Notes under the pieces: model-generated
Database searches by the model: none
Told to the model about the DNA's origin: nothing
Seen by the model: the letters and a program-made list of their open reading frames with translations, nothing else
Position numbers and translations under genes: made by a program
NCBI RefSeq assembly: GCF_034048115.1
Contig: NZ_CP139145.1
Coordinates: 3,162,001-3,226,000, forward strand
Origin: Pseudarthrobacter sp. IC2-21
GTDB taxonomy: Bacteria; Actinomycetota; Actinomycetes; Actinomycetales; Micrococcaceae
Direction: 5' to 3'
Length of the DNA stretch: 64,000 nucleotides
Shown: piece after piece, positions 18,334 through 26,472 of the stretch
Layout of the letters: the number at the start of each line of letters is the position of its first letter
Numbering within the stretch: the first letter of the stretch is position 1

Positions 18334-18352
18334 ATTTAGATAGTTACTAAAT
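18334..18352. promoter_or_regulatory. Probable ROK operator between the GH13 and ROK genes
   Basis: ATTTAG and CTAAAT form a perfect inverted repeat around seven bases (ATAGTTA), an AT-rich island in GC-rich DNA. It sits 34 bases before the GH13 start and 49 before the ROK start, so one bound dimer could control both promoters. Confidence 0.7.
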
Positions 18353-18401
18353 ATACTCCCTTACCAATTATGGGACGGCTGAATCTGGAGGTCAAGGACG
18401 C

Positions 18402-19568
18402 ATGAGGCACACCGGTGCACCCAGCCCCCAACTGCTGCGACGCCTCAATGCGAACGCCGTCCTGTCCTACCTGCGCGCCGCGGACGTGGGCACGGGTTCA
18501 GACCTGATGGCGTGGACAGGACTGACCCGGGCCTCGGTCATCGCGGTATGTGAGGACCTGATCCAGCGGGGCTGGATCAGGGAACTGGAGGCTGACCGCC
18601 AGTCCGGACAGCAGAAGGGGCGGCCCGCCCGCCGGTTCGAGCTGAATCCGCGGGCGGGCGTTGTCCTGGGGATCGACATCGGGGCGGCCACCACCACGGC
18701 CGCCGTTGCCGACCTTCGTGGAAACATCATCGCAAGGGCAAGCAGGAGCTTCCGGATCCCGGAGATTTCGGCGGCGGAGCGCATCGAGATTGTGGATCAG
18801 GCCTGCCGGGCCGCCCTGGCAGAAGCGGGCGCGGCTTCCGGGGACGTCCTGGCGGTAAGTGCCGGCCTGGCGGCACCGGTGGACCGAGCCGGCAATGTCC
18901 TGGTGACACGGCCTTTCTGGCGCTTGTTCGACGTCGGCCTCCGGGCCGCCCTGAAGGACCTGCACGGGTGGACGGTGCTGCTGGAGAACGATGCCAACCT
19001 CGCGGCCCTGGGCGAACGCTGGCGCGGCACCGGGTCCGGCGTGGACGACCTGGTGGTGATGCTCGCCAGCGAGCGTATCGGTGCCGGGATCGTCGAATCC
19101 GGACGGCTCCTGCACGGGCTCTCCGGCGCTGCAGGCGAAATGGGCTACCTGGACCTGGTGGAAGGGGTGGGCAGCTCAGCCGGCATGGCAGTGCTGGCCC
19201 GGGAGTGGTATCTGGCCGCCACGGGGCGCCCGCTTGAGGCGCCGGAGGTCTTCGCTGCCGCCGCCGGGGGCGACCCCGCCGCGGCGGCAGTCCTGGACCG
19301 GCTGGCCGAGCGGATGGCGCGGGTTGTGGCGTCACTGGCTGTCCTGCTGAACCCGGAGCAGGTGGTGATCGGCGGAGCCGTGGCCGGCTCGGCCGGGGCC
19401 CTGGTCCCCGGCATCGAGGCGTGGCTTCCGCGTTTCACCGCGACAGTTCCCCGCGTCACCGTGTCCCCGCTGGGCGACGCGATTGTGACCATCGGGGCGG
19501 TCCGGCATGCGCTGGACTTTGTTGAGGCCAATGCGCTGGACCTGGTGCTCGCGGCCCGGCGTTCCTGA
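18402..19568 (+). CDS. ROK-family transcriptional repressor
   Basis: The first 80 residues form a winged helix (LLRRLNANAVLSYLRAADVG, DLMAWTGLTRASVIAVCEDL). From VVLGIDIGAATTTAAVAD onward the protein is an actin-like ROK sugar-binding domain with ENDANLAALGERW. The CxCGxxGCxE zinc motif of most ROK proteins is absent; GAAGEMGYLDLVEG is followed by sequence without cysteine. It is divergent from the alpha-glucosidase gene and most likely represses it until a sugar or sugar phosphate is bound. Confidence 0.93.
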   Translation: MRHTGAPSPQLLRRLNANAVLSYLRAADVGTGSDLMAWTGLTRASVIAVCEDLIQRGWIRELEADRQSGQQKGRPARRFELNPRAGVVLGIDIGAATTTAAVADLRGNIIARASRSFRIPEISAAERIEIVDQACRAALAEAGAASGDVLAVSAGLAAPVDRAGNVLVTRPFWRLFDVGLRAALKDLHGWTVLLENDANLAALGERWRGTGSGVDDLVVMLASERIGAGIVESGRLLHGLSGAAGEMGYLDLVEGVGSSAGMAVLAREWYLAATGRPLEAPEVFAAAAGGDPAAAAVLDRLAERMARVVASLAVLLNPEQVVIGGAVAGSAGALVPGIEAWLPRFTATVPRVTVSPLGDAIVTIGAVRHALDFVEANALDLVLAARRS

Positions 19569-19589
19569 CGCGTCAGCCCTCACGGCGGC

Positions 19590-19631
19590 TCTGCACTCTT
19601 ATTTCTGCACCCTCATTTCTGCACCCTTATT
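19590..19631. repeat. Three tandem copies of a 14-base repeat
   Basis: The unit TCTGCACCCTTATT occurs three times in a row with one or two base changes (19590-19603, 19604-19617, 19618-19631), between the convergent ROK and antiporter genes. The last copy includes the antiporter stop codon. Confidence 0.8.
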
Positions 19632-21198
19632 CAGGCATGATCATGGTCCGCAGGTCCAGTTGGCGCAGCACCCTGTCCGCCACCTCGGGGTCCATGTCAG
19701 GCTCATTGCGTGCCTGAACCACTTCCTGCCGGGCAGCATCCAGGGCAATGGTCTGGACGGCGATGGCCAGCCCGCGGCCACGGACCCTAAGGTCGGCCAC
19801 GGATTCGTTCGGGAGGCTGCCGTCGAGGAGTTCGGCGTGCAGGCGGCTCATTTTTGCCTTGACCAGGGCTACTTTTTCGGGCGGCAGGTCCTTCATCAGG
19901 TCATGCTGCCTCAGTGCGGACACGGCGGCGGACTGGGCTCGTTGGGCCAGGAGGCGGGCTGCATCACGCTCCTCGGACCCGTCGTTTGAGGCATTGAGCG
20001 CCCGCATCAGCCACGGCAGCGTCAGGCCGGGCAGGACCAGCGTGGCCAGGAGCACGGCGCAGGCGATCACCAGCATGTAGTCCCGCGCCGGGAACGGTGT
20101 TCCATCAGCCAGCGTCAGGGGCAGTGCCAGTGCGAGGGCCAGGGTGGCCAGTCCGCGCATGCCGCACCAGGTCAGGATCAGGACTTCCTTGGCGGAGCTG
20201 GGCTGCAGGAGGTTCTCCCGTTTCCGTGCGCCCAACGCGAGTACGCCCAGCCAGAGGAACCGCACCGCGAACACCAGGACGCAGACGAGCGCCGCCACAC
20301 CCAGCATGCCCCACATATCCTTGCCTTCGTCCTGGATGACGTGCCGGATTTCGAGTCCCACCAGTCCGAAAGCCAGTCCGGTCACCAGCAGTTCCACCAC
20401 GTCCCAGAAGGCGGTCCGGGTGATCCGTTCGGCCGCGTCCTCCGGCCGGGAATGGCGCTTGATCTCCAGGGCGGTGACCACAACTGCGATCACGCCGGAG
20501 GCGTGGACCTCCTCGGCCAGGATGTACGCGGCGAACGGAACCACGAGCGTCACGGCACTGCGCGCCACCATCGAGCCCACCAGGCGGGTGATCAGGGCAG
20601 TGAGCCAGCCCATGCCGATGCCAACCAGCACGGCTACAGCGGCTCCAATGACAAACTTCAGGACGACGTCGGGCCCCAGCTCCGTGCCGCCCACCGCCGC
20701 AGCCACCGCCGCCTGGAAGATGACAATGGCGGCAGCATCGTTGAAGAGGCCCTCGCTCTGGAGCACGGTGATCAGCCGGCGCGGCATGTGCACCCGGCCC
20801 GCCACGGATTCAACGGCAACCGGGTCCGGCGGGGCCACCATGGAGCCCAGGGCTATCGCCGCCGGAATGCCGATGCCCGGAATCATCAGCCAGGCAGCCC
20901 CCGCCACGACGGCCGTGGTGATGACCACAAGCGCGACGGCCAGCAAAAGCAGCGTCCGCCAGCGGACCCGGAAAACGGCCCACGAGCTGCGCTGGGCGGT
21001 GGCGAAGAGCAGCGGCGGCAGGAAGAGGGGCAGGATCAGCTCAGGGGAGATCTCCAGGTCCGGGAACCCCGGAATGAAGGTGAGGGCAGCCGCCAGAATC
21101 AGCATCAGCACCGGGTACGGCAGCCGGAGGCGGTCCCCCACGCCGACGGCCACCACCGTGGCCAGGAGGAGTCCGATGATGAGTGCCAACTGATCCAT
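19627..21198 (-). CDS. CPA1-family Na+/H+ antiporter
   Basis: This 523-residue protein has about 12 hydrophobic segments. It carries the ion-binding motifs of CPA1 exchangers: MVAPPDPVAV in one discontinuous helix and SEGLFNDAAAIVIF in the next. LPLFLPPLLFATA in the N-terminal half is typical of the YjcE/NhaP-like branch. A hydrophilic tail of about 110 residues (DGSEERDAARLLAQRAQSAA onward) is cytoplasmic and helical. It exchanges Na+ or K+ for H+ across the cell membrane. The ATG at 21198 opens the first helix directly. Confidence 0.92.
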   Translation of the reverse strand: MDQLALIIGLLLATVVAVGVGDRLRLPYPVLMLILAAALTFIPGFPDLEISPELILPLFLPPLLFATAQRSSWAVFRVRWRTLLLLAVALVVITTAVVAGAAWLMIPGIGIPAAIALGSMVAPPDPVAVESVAGRVHMPRRLITVLQSEGLFNDAAAIVIFQAAVAAAVGGTELGPDVVLKFVIGAAVAVLVGIGMGWLTALITRLVGSMVARSAVTLVVPFAAYILAEEVHASGVIAVVVTALEIKRHSRPEDAAERITRTAFWDVVELLVTGLAFGLVGLEIRHVIQDEGKDMWGMLGVAALVCVLVFAVRFLWLGVLALGARKRENLLQPSSAKEVLILTWCGMRGLATLALALALPLTLADGTPFPARDYMLVIACAVLLATLVLPGLTLPWLMRALNASNDGSEERDAARLLAQRAQSAAVSALRQHDLMKDLPPEKVALVKAKMSRLHAELLDGSLPNESVADLRVRGRGLAIAVQTIALDAARQEVVQARNEPDMDPEVADRVLRQLDLRTMIMPE

Positions 21199-21326
21199 GT
21201 GCCTGCTTCCCCGGCGGGGCGGCCTGTCCCGCCACCTGGCCGGAGGCGCCTGCCGCCCGCCTCAGTTTATCCGCCCGGCACCTGTCCGTGGCGGAATCAC
21301 CAGCGCTCCTCTGCGGCGGATTCGGG

Positions 21327-21983
21327 CTACGGTAGCGGCCCCAGTGCCGCTGCGATGGGCAGGGTGCCGTCGCGGAACTCAATGGTCCGCCCGGCCGTTT
21401 GGGGCAGGTCCAGGACCGCGGCTGCCACGCTGGCCGTGTTGCTGCGGGAGGTGGCCCCGTTCCCGTCCCGCGGCGGGTTGACCTCGATCAGGCCGCTGGC
21501 CGGCTGGTCCGTCAGGCTGCCCGGGCCCAGGATGGTCCAGGCAAGGGGTGTGCCGCGCAGGTATTCATCCGCCGCCGTCTTGGCCTCGGCGTAGGCGAAG
21601 AAGGGGTTGTCCGCCGGGACGCCGTGGTCCGGGCCGGCGCCCAGGTAGGACACCATGACGTAACGCTGCACGCCGGCCTTCACCGCCGCGTCCATGGACC
21701 GGATGGCCGCGTCCCGGTCCACCGCGTAGGTGCGCTCCGGGTTGCCTCCCCCGGCCCCGGCGGACCAGACCACGGCGTCGTGGCCGCTGATCGCATCGGC
21801 GATCTCCGCCGTCGTCGAGTTTTCAACGTCCAGGACCGACGGCGTTGCTCCCGTGGCCGCGACGTCCGCGGCGTGCTCCGGGTTCCGGATGATGGAGGTG
21901 ACGCTGTGGCCTTCGGTGGCGAGGAGCGTGGACAGGTGGAGGGCCACTTTGCCGTGGCCGCCGATGATAACGATGCGGGTCAT
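21327..21983 (-). CDS. NAD(P)-binding atypical short-chain dehydrogenase
   Basis: This 218-residue Rossmann protein begins MTRIVIIGGHGKVALHLSTL, whose GGHGKVA takes the place of the usual GATGxxG. It ends at the size of the atypical SDR5 group (NAD(P)H-binding, YwnB-like). VVWSAGAGGG and YVMVSYLGAG line the cofactor pocket; the classical YxxxK is only loosely represented by YAEAK. The substrate is unknown. It lies 35 bases upstream of the next leftward gene. Confidence 0.82.
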   Translation of the reverse strand: MTRIVIIGGHGKVALHLSTLLATEGHSVTSIIRNPEHAADVAATGATPSVLDVENSTTAEIADAISGHDAVVWSAGAGGGNPERTYAVDRDAAIRSMDAAVKAGVQRYVMVSYLGAGPDHGVPADNPFFAYAEAKTAADEYLRGTPLAWTILGPGSLTDQPASGLIEVNPPRDGNGATSRSNTASVAAAVLDLPQTAGRTIEFRDGTLPIAAALGPLP

Positions 21984-22018
21984 GCCCCCATTCTGCCCCC
22001 ATGCGGCGTTCCACGCAG

Positions 22019-22579
22019 TCAGGCGAGGGTGCGGTATCTCAGATAGACCACGCCGTTGCCGAACCGGCGTTCCTCCAGCAGTTCAAGCTTGAGGGTCAGG
22101 CCGTCGGGCAGGAACCTCAGGCCGCCGCCAACGGCCACCGGGTTGAGGAACAGCTGGCACTCGTCCACGAGCCCGGCCTGCAGGGCCGCCGCGGCGAGGG
22201 TGGATCCGCCGACGCTGATCTTTCCGTCGGTGCCGTCCTTCAGTTTCCGGACCGCGCCGGCATCGAAGGTCCGCTCGATCCTGGTCCGGGCCGTGGTGAC
22301 GGTTTCGAGGGTTGAAGAGTAGACAACTTTGTCTGCCCCCAGCCAGATCCGGCCGTAGTCCTGGATGTACTCCGGCGCACCCGGCGTGCTGCCGAAGGTT
22401 TCCCAGACCGCCATGACCTCGTACATCCGGCGGCCGAACAGGTACGTGTCCACGTCCCGCTCGAGGTCGTTGACGAAGGTGTGGACTTCCCGGTCAGGTT
22501 CGCTCCAGCTGAAGTTGCCGTCCCGGTCCGCCACGTAACCATCGAGGGAGGCGATTCCTGTGTAGATGAGCTGGCCCAT
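22019..22579 (-). CDS. RibD C-terminal/dihydrofolate-reductase-like protein
   Basis: This 186-residue protein opens LIYTGIASLDGYVADRDGNF and has the ISVGGSTLAAAAL block, typical of stand-alone RibD C-terminal domain proteins. These share the dihydrofolate reductase fold but usually reduce pteridine- or flavin-like compounds. The true folA is at 5634-6218, so this is a paralogue of unknown role. Confidence 0.85.
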   Translation of the reverse strand: MGQLIYTGIASLDGYVADRDGNFSWSEPDREVHTFVNDLERDVDTYLFGRRMYEVMAVWETFGSTPGAPEYIQDYGRIWLGADKVVYSSTLETVTTARTRIERTFDAGAVRKLKDGTDGKISVGGSTLAAAALQAGLVDECQLFLNPVAVGGGLRFLPDGLTLKLELLEERRFGNGVVYLRYRTLA

Positions 22580-22646
22580 CCGCCTATTGTGCCGCCGTCG
22601 TGCGGTGTTGGATAGGTTTGCGGTGCTGGACAGGTTTGGCGCGCGC

Positions 22647-22703
22647 TGAGTGGCGGGCTCTCGGCGCTAAGCTCCGTCCATAACGCCGAGAGCCCGCCGC
22701 TCA
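22647..22703. terminator. Long hairpin at the 3' end of yidC
   Basis: Twenty bases at 22647-22666 pair with 22684-22703, all Watson-Crick except one G-U, around a 17-base loop. The core is GGCGGGCTCTCGGCG. The 3' arm includes the yidC stop codon. No T run follows on either strand. Confidence 0.65.
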
Positions 22704-23483
22704 CTTCACGAAGAACTGCTGCGCCAGGGTCCAAAGGTTGGTGGTGGTCCAGTAGACCAGGACGCCGATCGGGAAGAGGATTCCGCCCACTCCGAAGATG
22801 AGCGGCAGGACGTACAGGAACATCCTCTGCTGCCGGAGCAAGGGATTATCTGCGGACTCGTCGGGCAGGCTTCTGGCCATGATCCGTCGCTGGGTCAGGA
22901 ACTGTGCGGCCGTCATGACCAGGATCATCACCACGGTGAGGACTGTGACCGCCGCCTGATCCCCCCCGACCTGGTGCAGGACCGATGCTGACAGCGGGGC
23001 GCCGTGAATGCTCGACGCGTCGAACTGCACCACCTGCTGATGGCTCATCGCGCCGATGCCCTGGTCCTGTCTGGCCGCGGAGGTGATGCCGGACAGGACC
23101 TGGAAGAGGGCCAGGAAGAACGGCACCTGGATAAGCATCGGCAGGCAGGCGAAGAACGGATTGGTGCCATGCTCCTTGTACAGGGCCATCTGCTCCTGGG
23201 CCATGGCCTGCCGGGAAAGCTGATCCGTTTTGCCCTTGTACTTGTCCTGTAACTTTTTCAGGTCCGGCTGCAGGCGCCGCATCCGGCGTTGGGCGTCGAC
23301 CTGTCTCAGGAACACGGGAATCAAGGCGGCACGGATGACCAGGACCAGCCCGATGATGGCGAGGGTCCAGGTCCAGCCGTTGGCAGCGGGCAGGCCGAGG
23401 CCGCTTAGGGCATCGTGGAACCAGACCATCAGGGCGGACACCAGCCACTTGAACGGAGCCAGCACCTCTGCCAGGACGTCCAC
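22701..23483 (-). CDS. yidC: YidC/Oxa1-family membrane insertase (stand-alone copy)
   Basis: YidC inserts and folds membrane proteins. The GTG at 23483 (VDVLAEVLAPFKWLV) is chosen because GAGGGGG precedes it; a longer frame reaches 23636 but its extra residues look like non-coding sequence. The resulting 260 residues have the arginine of the hydrophilic groove in LVIRAALIPVF, the cytoplasmic hairpin RRMRRLQPDLKKLQDKYKGK and PMLIQVPFFLALF. It lacks the lipoprotein-type N-terminus of Gram-positive SpoIIIJ. It is not near rnpA, jag or rsmG, the usual neighbours of the main actinobacterial yidC, so it may be a second copy. Confidence 0.88.
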   Translation of the reverse strand: MDVLAEVLAPFKWLVSALMVWFHDALSGLGLPAANGWTWTLAIIGLVLVIRAALIPVFLRQVDAQRRMRRLQPDLKKLQDKYKGKTDQLSRQAMAQEQMALYKEHGTNPFFACLPMLIQVPFFLALFQVLSGITSAARQDQGIGAMSHQQVVQFDASSIHGAPLSASVLHQVGGDQAAVTVLTVVMILVMTAAQFLTQRRIMARSLPDESADNPLLRQQRMFLYVLPLIFGVGGILFPIGVLVYWTTTNLWTLAQQFFVK

Positions 23484-23678
23484 TGCCACCCCCTCGCCGG
23501 ATGCTGCCAAGCTACGGCGAAAAGCCACAGTTGTCACGTCCAACCGTCGCAGCCATGGACCCGGATTTCTACGCCCAGCCGCGAAAGCGCCTCCTTCACC
23601 CTGCTTCTGGCCACGGGCAACCGGGATCCAGCCCACGTCACCGACCCCGGGACCTGCAGGGTTCGTTGGTGAGGGCGC

Positions 23679-23781
23679 CCCGTCCGGCCAACAAGAAAGC
23701 CCCCGGAATCTGAAGGATTCCGGGGGCTTTCCCGTCCGGCCAACAAGAAAGCCCCCGGAATCTGAAGGATTCCGGGGGCTT
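23679..23781 (-). terminator. Tandemly duplicated intrinsic terminator of tRNA-Met
   Basis: A unit of 52 bases occurs twice in direct succession (23679-23730 and 23731-23781), identical along its length. Each contains a perfect hairpin (AAGCCCCCGGAATC and its complement around a short loop) followed on the minus strand by TTTCTTGTT. It lies directly downstream of the leftward tRNA-Met gene, so two terminators act in series. Confidence 0.9.
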
Positions 23782-23787
23782 AGCCTG

Positions 23788-23861
23788 TAGCGGTGGGGAG
23801 GCTCGATCTCCCGACCTCACGATTATGAGTCGTGCGCTCTAACCAACTGAGCTACACCGCC
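23788..23861 (-). tRNA. tRNA-Met (CAT anticodon)
   Basis: The minus strand reads GGCGGTGTAGCTCAGTTGG and folds into a full cloverleaf with the anticodon loop CTCATAA, giving anticodon CAT. The T loop is ATCGAGC rather than TTCGAxx, and the first acceptor pair is G-U. The CCA end is not encoded. The GGCGGxG start is typical of elongator tRNA-Met; a tRNA-Ile with modified CAT cannot be fully excluded. Confidence 0.9.
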
Positions 23862-23922
23862 ACGAATGAGAAAAACCTGCATCAAGCCGGTCAAAACCGC
23901 CTTGACACAGGCCCTCATTCAG

Positions 23923-23994
23923 AGCCCCCCACCGGAATCGATCCGGTGACCTCGTTCTTACCAAGAACGCGCTCTACCACTGAGCTAGGGGGGC
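23923..23994 (-). tRNA. tRNA-Thr (GGT anticodon)
   Basis: The minus strand starts GCCCCCCTAGCTCAGTGG and has a perfect seven-pair acceptor stem. The anticodon arm is CGTTC-TTGGTAA-GAACG, giving anticodon GGT for ACC and ACU codons. The T loop is ATCGATT. It lies 61 bases upstream of tRNA-Met on the same strand, so the two are probably co-transcribed. Confidence 0.93.
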
Positions 23995-24183
23995 AACGAG
24001 TAAATACTCTACCGGAAGATTTGGTCACCAACAAATCGGGGTCCAGGCGCGGCCAAAGGCCGGAAAAACCCCCGGATTCGGGCGCCAAACAGCCCCCTGG
24101 GACCTGCTCGGGGACCGGCGGAGCCCGCGTTCGCGAACACGTGTGACGAAGCGAACACAACAAGCCGCCATCGGGCTTAAACA

Positions 24184-24215
24184 CCGAGGGGCCGGCTCGA
24201 AAGCCGGCCCCTCGG
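24184..24215 (-). terminator. Hairpin terminator of the DEAD-box helicase gene
   Basis: A perfect 14-bp stem (CCGAGGGGCCGGCT at 24184-24197 with its complement at 24202-24215) and a CGAA tetraloop lie 22 bases beyond the helicase stop. There is no T run. Confidence 0.75.
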
Positions 24216-24237
24216 GGAATCGCGTCAAACTAGGCGT

Positions 24238-26472
24238 TTACCACTTGCCCTTGCGGTTGAAACCGCCCTGGCTGCCTTCGGTGCGGGGCTTGCGTGAGCC
24301 GTCGCCGTGGCCGCCGAAGCGGGAATCGCTGGCCTGGCCGCGGCTGGAGCCGCTGTCGGCACCAACGCTGCGCTCGGAACGGTCGCTGTACGAGCGGCCA
24401 CCACGGTCAGCGGAGGAACGCTCGCCGTCGTTCTTGCGGAAGTCCTTCTTGAACCCGCCGTTGCCTTTGAAGTTGCCTCCGCCGCCACCGGAGTAACCGC
24501 CGCGGTCGCCGCCACGGCTGCCCTGGTAGCCGCCACGTTCGCCGCCACCGGAGGGCTTGCGGCCGTTATCCAGCTCGAGGTGAATCAGCTCGCCGCCGAT
24601 CCGGGTGCGGGACAGGGCGCGCAGCTGCTCGGGGCTCAGGTCCGCCGGGAGCTCCACGAGGGAGTGATCCGAGCGGATGTCGATGCCGCCGATCTGGGCC
24701 GATGAAATGCCGCCTTCGTTGGCAATGGCACCGACGATGGAGCCCGGCATAACGCGCTGACGGCGTCCGACGGCGATCCGGTAGGTGGCGTTGCCCTCGG
24801 TGAGCGTGCGGGTCGGGCCACGTGAGCCGAAGCCGTCCTTGGCGCGCTCGCGCTTCTGGTACTCAGGAGCTGCTGGCAGTTCCTTGACCAGCAGCGGCTG
24901 TCCGCCCTGGGCCATAACGGCCAGTGCGGCGGCGATCTCCGCGGCCGGAACGTTGTGCTCCTGCTCGTAGGACGCGATGAGGTCGCGGAACGCCGAGACG
25001 TCCTCTGATTCGAGGGTCTCGGTGATCTTCTCGGCGAACTTGCCCAGGCGCAGCGTGTTCACGGTCTCGGCGGTGGGCAGGTGCATCTGCTCCACCGGCT
25101 GCCGGGTTGCCTTCTCGATGGAACGCAGCAGGTACTTCTCCCGCGGCGTCATGAACAGGATGGCGTCGCCGGAACGGCCTGCCCGGCCGGTGCGGCCGAT
25201 GCGGTGGACGTAGGACTCGGTGTCGTGCGGGATGTCGTAGTTGACCACGTGGCTGATGCGCTCCACGTCAAGGCCACGGGCGGCGACGTCGGTGGCCACC
25301 AGGATGTCGATGCGGCCTTCCTTCAGCGCGTCAACAGTGCGTTCGCGCTGCTGCTGCGGGATGTCGCCGTTGATGGCGGCGGCCAGGAAACCGCGGGACT
25401 TCAGCTTGTCAGCCAGGTCCTCGGTAGCCATCTTGGTGCGGACGAAGGCGATGACGCCGTCGAACTCTTCCACCTCAAGGATGCGGGTCAGCGCGTCCAG
25501 CTTGTGCGGGCCCATGACCTGCAGGTACCGCTGGCGGGTGTTGGCGCCGGTGGTGGTCTTGGACTTCACCGAGATCTCGGCCGGGTTGTTCAGGTACTGC
25601 TTGGACATGCGGCGGATCTGGCTCGGCATGGTGGCGGAGAACAGTGCCACCTGGCGGTCCGAGGGGGTCTGCTGGAAGATCTGCTCCACGTCTTCGGCGA
25701 AGCCCATGCGCAGCATCTCGTCAGCCTCGTCCAGCACCAGGTACTGAAGCTCGGACAGGTCCAGGGAACCCTTGGAAATGTGGTCGATCACACGGCCCGG
25801 GGTACCGACAACAACCTGGGCGCCGCGGCGCAGGCCGGCAAGCTGGGGGCCGTAGGCGGAACCGCCGTAGACGGGGAGGACGGTGAAGTCATCGATGTGC
25901 TTGGCGTAGGAGGTGAAAGCCTCGGCAACCTGAAGCGCCAGCTCGCGGGTGGGAGCCAGGACCAGGGCCTGGGTCTTGCGGGACGGGCCGTTGAGGTCGT
26001 GGAGCTCGGCCAGGCGGGACAGTGCCGGTACTGCGAATGCTGCAGTCTTACCGGTGCCGGTCTGGGCGAGGCCCACGACGTCGCGGCCTTCAAGCAGCAG
26101 CGGGATGGTTGCTGCCTGGATGGGGGAAGGCTTTTCGTAGCCGACGTCCTGCAGGGCGGCCAGGACACGGCCGTCAATGCCGAGGTCGGCGAACTTGATG
26201 GCGTTTTCATCGTCATCTTCGGCCTTGGCGGGAGCAGCTTCAGCGGCAGGCGCTTCTTCAGCCTTGGCGGGAGCAGCTTCAGCAACCGGCGCCTCTTCAG
26301 CCTTGGCGGGAGCAGCTTCAGCGGCGGGTGCTTCTTCGGCAACCGGTGCTTCGGTCACGGGCGCTTCGTCAGCGGCGGGCTCTGCTGCGGGAACAGCGGC
26401 CTCAGTGAACTCGACGGCGGCGGTGTCGGCGCTTACCGTTTCGGTAGCAGCGTCATTCTGATTTTCGGGCAT
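24238..26472 (-). CDS. deaD: DEAD-box RNA helicase (DeaD/CsdA type)
   Basis: The 744-residue protein unwinds RNA, as in ribosome assembly and mRNA turnover in the cold. Residues 1-90 are an acidic, alanine-rich tail with three copies of a 13-residue unit (EEAPAAEAAPAKA). The helicase core shows FADLGID, PSPIQ, AQTGTGKTAAF (Walker A), VLDEADEMLRMGF (DEAD), SATMP, ATDVAARGLD and HRIGRTGRAG. A DbpA-type RNA-binding domain follows (PGSIVGAIANEGGI). The last 100 residues are rich in glycine, serine and arginine (GGERGGYQGSRGG), as in RGG tails. Upstream is a gene-free stretch of about 415 bases. Confidence 0.95.
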   Translation of the reverse strand: MPENQNDAATETVSADTAAVEFTEAAVPAAEPAADEAPVTEAPVAEEAPAAEAAPAKAEEAPVAEAAPAKAEEAPAAEAAPAKAEDDDENAIKFADLGIDGRVLAALQDVGYEKPSPIQAATIPLLLEGRDVVGLAQTGTGKTAAFAVPALSRLAELHDLNGPSRKTQALVLAPTRELALQVAEAFTSYAKHIDDFTVLPVYGGSAYGPQLAGLRRGAQVVVGTPGRVIDHISKGSLDLSELQYLVLDEADEMLRMGFAEDVEQIFQQTPSDRQVALFSATMPSQIRRMSKQYLNNPAEISVKSKTTTGANTRQRYLQVMGPHKLDALTRILEVEEFDGVIAFVRTKMATEDLADKLKSRGFLAAAINGDIPQQQRERTVDALKEGRIDILVATDVAARGLDVERISHVVNYDIPHDTESYVHRIGRTGRAGRSGDAILFMTPREKYLLRSIEKATRQPVEQMHLPTAETVNTLRLGKFAEKITETLESEDVSAFRDLIASYEQEHNVPAAEIAAALAVMAQGGQPLLVKELPAAPEYQKRERAKDGFGSRGPTRTLTEGNATYRIAVGRRQRVMPGSIVGAIANEGGISSAQIGGIDIRSDHSLVELPADLSPEQLRALSRTRIGGELIHLELDNGRKPSGGGERGGYQGSRGGDRGGYSGGGGGNFKGNGGFKKDFRKNDGERSSADRGGRSYSDRSERSVGADSGSSRGQASDSRFGGHGDGSRKPRTEGSQGGFNRKGKW

